Shown: piece by piece, positions 59,983 through 64,000 of the stretch
Layout of the letters: each line of letters starts with the position of its first letter
How positions within the stretch are numbered: position 1 is the first letter of the stretch
Assembly (NCBI RefSeq): GCF_025118155.1
Contig: NW_026251411.1
Coordinates: forward strand, 248,001 to 312,000
Length of the DNA: 64,000 nucleotides
Reading direction: 5' to 3'
DNA from: Cokeromyces recurvatus
Taxonomy: Eukaryota; Mucoromycota; Mucoromycetes; Mucorales; Mucoraceae
The notes under the pieces: model-generated
The model's input: the letters and a program-made list of their open reading frames with translations, nothing else
Told to the model about the DNA's origin: nothing
The model's database searches: none
Made by a program: the position numbers and the translations under genes

Positions 59983-61005
59983 TTTATATATTGAATGTAT
60001 TCAACGTCGAGTCTAAAATTATATCATTATAACCCTTCTTCCCCCACTCCTCTCCTCTTCTCTCCTCTCACTTATACTTTCCCTTTTACTACTCTAATAC
60101 TATTTATCATTATACATTTAGTTGCTTTGTTTGTCTTTATTTTTTATTTACTACTTATTATTTTATTTTATTTTATACATCTTAATTCAAATTAAATAAA
60201 AAATGAAAAAATAAAAAAAAAATAAAAAATCAGATAAGATGGTTTTTTAGATATTATAAAATGAAACACAAGACGATCATTTTTTTTATTTTATAATTAC
60301 AGAATTTGATAGACAGCTACCAGCAGAAAGCTGAACTTGTAACCTGAGACAATTTGGAAATTCTTTTAGCGAAATGAATTTGAGGTTGAAATTCGTTGTT
60401 CTTTTTTTTTTTTTTTTTAAGATATTTTACCAACAGATAAATAATTTGATAAACAGAGTCTTATTCCTAATTATAATGACCTCTTAAATAATTTGTCGGC
60501 TCTATCTTTTTCTCTTTTAAGATAAGATAAGAGGTGAATATTATAGGAGTTTTTTTTTTTTTTTTTTTTTTTTTTCTTTAGCAGTTTCACCTTGTTCTTC
60601 ATTCCCTTCCTTTCTTTTATTATTATCCATGTTCTTCAATTCTATTTTATTCTTCCATTAGCCAGACCGTTGTTATTATATTAATATTATGTTATGACAA
60701 GCTTTTACACTCGAAAAGAGCATTTTTTTTAGGTGTATTGATCTATAAAAATGATAACATTATACATTTGTTATTGTTCCTAATTTCAAAATTTAAAAGA
60801 AAAAAAAATATTTCCCCTCAATATTTTCTTACTAGCAAAATGATGAGTTTCTGTAGAATATAAATCAGAATAAATACATTTTATTGTATAAGAATAAAGT
60901 TTTTTTTTTTTTTTTTTTTTTTTTATCCGAATGTGTAACTCCTTAATCGAGATGACTACTATGTTATATAAAATATTTTATTTTTGATATTGAAGGCTTT
61001 CTTCT

Positions 61006-61030
61006 ATACAGTGTTTCGCGTTTGGAAATA
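61006..61030 (+). repeat. Dispersed 25-nt repeat, copy 1 (Tc1/mariner-end-like)
   Basis: Begins ATACAGTG and ends GTTTGGAAATA. It matches copy 2 at 62237-62261 in 22 of 25 positions, same orientation. A TA followed by CAGTG is how many Tc1/mariner termini begin, which is why a transposon end is considered. No transposase is visible. Confidence 0.4.
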
Positions 61031-61616
61031 CAAAAAAAATTAGAAGGTAAAAGTAAATCGGATAAAAGGTTACTGAAAATCGGGCTTTCTGATTTGCCTT
61101 TTTTTTCTGGGACTGATCACAGCACAAACAATGAATATATATCTCGATAAGATTAAAATCGACCAATTAGACGTTATTATTCAGTACAAACAGAATGATC
61201 AGATGAAACAAATCTGACGTATTTATTGTGTCAAAAAACTGAAGTAACAAGCATGTCAGTCCCAATATTCATTAAAATATAAAATTGTGTAGATCAGAAA
61301 TTCATGTCAAGACTAATTCAACATCACACCTACGTATTTGATCGTTATATAATATATTGCCCGTTGCGCTAGTTATCGTAGTGAAAGAGTTTTTTTTTTT
61401 TTTTTTTTTTTTTAAATATTAATTTTGAACAGCAATTTGATATAAATAGCAATCGCACACATTTGTTGGAAATTAACTGTAAATACTAGACCAAATCTTG
61501 TATTTTATCTCATCTAACTTCTATCAAAGAGCACATGAAAGAAAAAAAAAATCCAATGAATCCACTTGTGGTACTAGCGTATTATATGACAAGCCGATCA
61601 CAGCGTCTTGAGTCTC

Positions 61617-61635
61617 TGGTTTATAATACGATTAA
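61617..61635 (+). repeat. 19-nt direct repeat, copy 1
   Basis: TGGTTTATAATACGATTAA occurs here and again at 61979-61997. Its TTTATAATAC core recurs at 62231-62240, immediately abutting the Tc1-like block. Confidence 0.6.
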
Positions 61636-61889
61636 ATTATGGGTTTATTATTATTTTAATTTAAATTTTTTGGCAATGAGCATGAAGTAACGAAATAAAT
61701 GCGCAATATTGCCAGAGCCAGTTATAGAGGGAAATAAGAATAAAAACCTTCCTAAAGGACAAGAAGGAAAAAAAAAAAGAGCATTATTTTGGAATTAAGA
61801 GAAAATATAAGGAGGAAAAAGCAAAAAAAAAGTGAGAAGAAACAATTTAAATACAAATAAGACCAAAGTGACCAGGAAGACACACACTA

Positions 61890-61976
61890 TTACTTGGATA
61901 ACCAATTTAACAGCTTGAGACCAGGATCGACAGGATCAGGAAGAAATTCATTACGGAAGTAGTAATCAAGTTCATG
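61890..61976 (-). pseudogene. Coding remnant, C-terminal fragment of an unknown protein
   Basis: On the minus strand, an open stretch of about 28 codons reads HELDYYFRNEFLPDPVDPG then LKLLNWLSK and a stop. Its composition (DP, VDPG, aromatic residues, a WL near the end) is clearly protein-like and unlike random AT-rich DNA. A stop lies just upstream, so this is a fragment or a terminal exon. Parent protein not recognised. It lies between the two copies of the 19-nt repeat. Confidence 0.45.
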
Positions 61977-61978
61977 TA

Positions 61979-61997
61979 TGGTTTATAATACGATTAA
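61979..61997 (+). repeat. 19-nt direct repeat, copy 2
   Basis: Exact second copy of the repeat at 61617-61635, 362 bp downstream and in the same orientation. Confidence 0.6.
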
Positions 61998-62236
61998 GAA
62001 TTATTTTATTTATAACAAAAATTTAAACAACCCATGTGAGCACATAATACTGGCAGTATTGGATTGCCCGGATCAGTTCGAGAAAGGAAAAAAGTGTACT
62101 AAAAAACCTTTTGATAGGCAAAAGGGTAAAAAAGAAAGAGAAGGGAAGAGGAAAAGCAAGATATATCAATAGATACTAGATTCAGAATTACATAGCCAGT
62201 TTACAAGTTTTGTACCAAGGGTAGGGTATGTTTATA

Positions 62237-62261
62237 ATACAGTGCTTTGGGTTTGGAAATA
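62237..62261 (+). repeat. Dispersed 25-nt repeat, copy 2 (Tc1/mariner-end-like)
   Basis: Second copy of the block at 61006-61030, differing at three positions. It overlaps the end of the TTTATAATAC core and lies about 120 bp beyond the stop of the next minus-strand gene. Confidence 0.4.
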
Positions 62262-62382
62262 GGATTTTGGGAAAATAATAATAGACATTTTTGTTTGGCC
62301 AATATAAATGTTTGAGCTCAATAGAATTTTTGCAAGACTAGTAGAAATTTTTGATCATCAATAGAGAGATAATTGATTTTTA

Positions 62383-63972
62383 TTATAATTCAGGAAAACT
62401 CAACAACGCAGCAAGAGTTTCTTCCTTTGGAACAGCTGTTAAACCAGAATTTTCCTTTTTCATTTCCATATCAACACGTTCTTCTTCTTTCAGGCATAAA
62501 AATAACGTAGCAATTAGTTCAAACATTTTTACCCAGTTAAAACGGTCACTCCAGTTTGTAGGGATAACTGCAGATCTCAATTCAACAAACTTCCATAATC
62601 GGTCTTCTTTCAAGTTCATTTTGGAGAGAGTGACTGTATCTTTGATTACTTGAACACCAAAAGTTGATTTTTTCAAGGCTGTTTTGAATCGGCTATTCTT
62701 AAAATGACGAAGGATGTAACAAAGTGCACCATTGCATTCGACTAAGAGCTTTAAGGTGTCTTCAAGAGTATGACTAATATTCTCTTGTAGTAAACCACTG
62801 GAAGATTCAATAAACAGAACTTCGGAGTTATTGGCTTTTCCAAGACCATCAGCATATTTCGCATCTGTACTTCTTGATTCATAATCAACTTCAGAGATTT
62901 GTGCGTATTTTTGAGTTTGAACTAGCTTTTCACACCACGAGAAATCAAGCATACCGGTTTCTTTAGATAGGTATTTAAACATGGGTATGACATATTCAAC
63001 AAATGGAGTTCTCTCATGGTTGCTGTTGAGGACCATTGGCTGTTTACAATTACAATGAAAGTCTGTTAAAGTGTATGATATAATATTGGCAAGATATTTA
63101 GTGTTGGTATCTATTGACTTGTGAATCAAATGGCTCCAAATTCTACATGGGAATTCAGTAAAGTCATAGTTCAGGACGTCATCCAGAAAATCCAGGATAT
63201 TATTGATTTTTGACAATGATTTGTTTTCCTCCTGCATTTTACAGTTTTCCTTAAATTCCTTCATTGTATCTGTATCCTTATAGTTATCATCATTCTCGAG
63301 AGACTCGATCCCTAAAGAACATAAATCAGCTATGGTTTTTCTATCTACTTTTTGAATTTTGGGTTTGTGCGGTGTTGATAAGCATGATAATGTTGAATTT
63401 AAAATAAATCTTTTTTGGTTCTTTTCCATAATTATGCATTTTGCACTAGGTTCGTGTAATTCATATTGAGTACTTGATAAACTTGTTTTGTGTGAACTAC
63501 GTGATGTAGCTTGCTCACTTTGTCTGGCATTGGAGATATCAATTAATACTTCTGACCTATACTGTTTGATAGAAGTGTGTGTCATGTCTACACCTAAAAG
63601 TTCGGCTTCTTGCGCTGTTCTCTTCTTTGCTTTTTTTATCTTGATGTTATTTAAATACTCTTCATTCTCTTTTAAAACAGTATTCGCTTTTAGAATTAAT
63701 TTCTTTTGAAAAGGTTTTTTGGAACAGTATTTATAAACTTCTTTGAGATATTCCTTGGTAACTTGATTTAAATCAATATCATTTTTGTGTCTAGTGGCTA
63801 GCGAATATAACCCTTGAATCAAGTTATTGTAAAAGTGCTTAAGATCAAGTTCAGAAAGAGTTTTGACAGGGATTGTATTAACGTGTTCCAATGGGTCACA
63901 GATTTTACCTATGGGACCGTTAAGAATATAGGGCTCAAACTCTAGCTCATGTCTTATCGCCTCTGGTATCAC
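62383..63972 (-). CDS. Intronless 529-residue protein of unknown function, possible nuclease-like fold
   Basis: Not recognised. A single uninterrupted frame, starting MIPEAIRHELEFEPYILNGP and ending EETLAALLSFPEL. This is striking where most other genes are split by introns and broken by indels. The N-terminal third is Lys-rich and helical (KEYLKEVYKYCSKKPFQKKL; KIKKAKKRTAQEAELLGVDM). The middle has Ser/Thr-rich linkers. The C-terminal third (about residues 290-510) looks globular: RIWSHLIHKSID, FVEYVIPMFKYLSKETGMLDFSW, KYADGLGKANNSEVLFIESS, HTLEDTLKLLVECNGALCYIL, FGVQVIKDTVTLSKMNL. The DG...EVLFIESS arrangement (about residues 372-388) resembles the core of PD-(D/E)XK-type nucleases, but the final Lys is replaced by Ser, so activity is doubtful. 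Probably a lineage-specific, multi-copy family. The start could lie further right, past the window edge. Confidence 0.7.
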   Translation of the reverse strand: MIPEAIRHELEFEPYILNGPIGKICDPLEHVNTIPVKTLSELDLKHFYNNLIQGLYSLATRHKNDIDLNQVTKEYLKEVYKYCSKKPFQKKLILKANTVLKENEEYLNNIKIKKAKKRTAQEAELLGVDMTHTSIKQYRSEVLIDISNARQSEQATSRSSHKTSLSSTQYELHEPSAKCIIMEKNQKRFILNSTLSCLSTPHKPKIQKVDRKTIADLCSLGIESLENDDNYKDTDTMKEFKENCKMQEENKSLSKINNILDFLDDVLNYDFTEFPCRIWSHLIHKSIDTNTKYLANIISYTLTDFHCNCKQPMVLNSNHERTPFVEYVIPMFKYLSKETGMLDFSWCEKLVQTQKYAQISEVDYESRSTDAKYADGLGKANNSEVLFIESSSGLLQENISHTLEDTLKLLVECNGALCYILRHFKNSRFKTALKKSTFGVQVIKDTVTLSKMNLKEDRLWKFVELRSAVIPTNWSDRFNWVKMFELIATLFLCLKEEERVDMEMKKENSGLTAVPKEETLAALLSFPEL

Positions 63973-64000
63973 ATAATTTCTTGAAATGGTACGCGGTAGT

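Larger units (their letters stand above)
59983..62382. other. Gene-poor region with dispersed short repeats
   Basis: About 2.4 kb with no intact gene. T runs at about 60402-60418, 60550-60576, 60900-60924 and 61390-61413. Two near-identical 25-nt blocks (61006-61030 and 62237-62261), a 19-nt exact repeat (61617-61635 and 61979-61997) and a coding remnant on the minus strand (61890-61976) stand out. Short ORFs here are not protein-like. The base composition is less uniform than in the intergenic regions further left. Confidence 0.5.

Noticed and set aside
62351..62653. Plus-strand 100-codon frame at the end of the last gene
   Set aside because: Antisense of the 529-codon minus-strand gene, whose composition is far more protein-like.

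Overview
The window is nuclear DNA of a fungus. The evidence is GT-AG introns of about 45-120 nt, polyadenylation-type AT-rich 3' flanks, the ERMES subunit MDM34, KEX1, a YTP1-like protein, a fungal-type NAD-glutamate dehydrogenase and a fungal Atg20/Snx41 sorting nexin. Very high AT content, long poly-A/T runs, many (AAT)n and (CAA)n coding repeats and the style of the hydrolases and unknown proteins point to an early-diverging lineage, most likely Mucoromycota (Mucorales-like). That placement is inference; no rRNA or tRNA gene was seen to fix it.

Layout, left to right: POL1 (+, DNA polymerase alpha catalytic subunit), DNM1 (+, fission dynamin), HEM3 (+, porphobilinogen deaminase), a membrane-linked HSL-type hydrolase (+, badly broken), MED1 (-), a casein kinase I gene (+, heavily broken), a second HSL-type esterase (-), an unknown low-complexity protein (+), an Atg20/Snx41 sorting nexin (+), GDH2 (-), an MCR1-like cytochrome b5 reductase (+), an unknown coiled-coil protein with a C-terminal membrane anchor (+), KEX1 (+), a small Ser/Pro-rich protein (-), a long intergenic region, a homeodomain factor (+), CCR4 deadenylase (+), a short/branched-chain acyl-CoA dehydrogenase (+), a NIF3-family protein (-), an NmrA-like protein (+), a rhodanese-PTP phosphatase (+), MDM34 (-), the Rieske protein RIP1 (+), a YTP1-like membrane protein (+), an AP-1/Yap1-like bZIP (+), a repeat-rich gene-poor stretch, and an intronless 529-codon unknown gene (-) at the right edge.

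The genes are mostly single-copy housekeeping functions with no operon logic. Several encode mitochondrial or lipid functions (DNM1, GDH2, MCR1, ACADSB, MDM34, RIP1), and MDM34/RIP1 and GDH2/MCR1 are divergent pairs sharing an upstream region. The last 4 kb differs: few genes, short dispersed repeats, a Tc1/mariner-like terminus-like motif, a gene remnant and a lineage-specific ORF.

A caution applies throughout. Many conserved genes carry single-base frame breaks, often at short homopolymers, while the protein similarity continues cleanly in the next frame. I read these mainly as indel errors of an incompletely polished assembly. The CK1 and first hydrolase loci are dense enough in breaks that real decay is also possible. 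Exon borders were read by eye from GT/AG sites and protein continuity.
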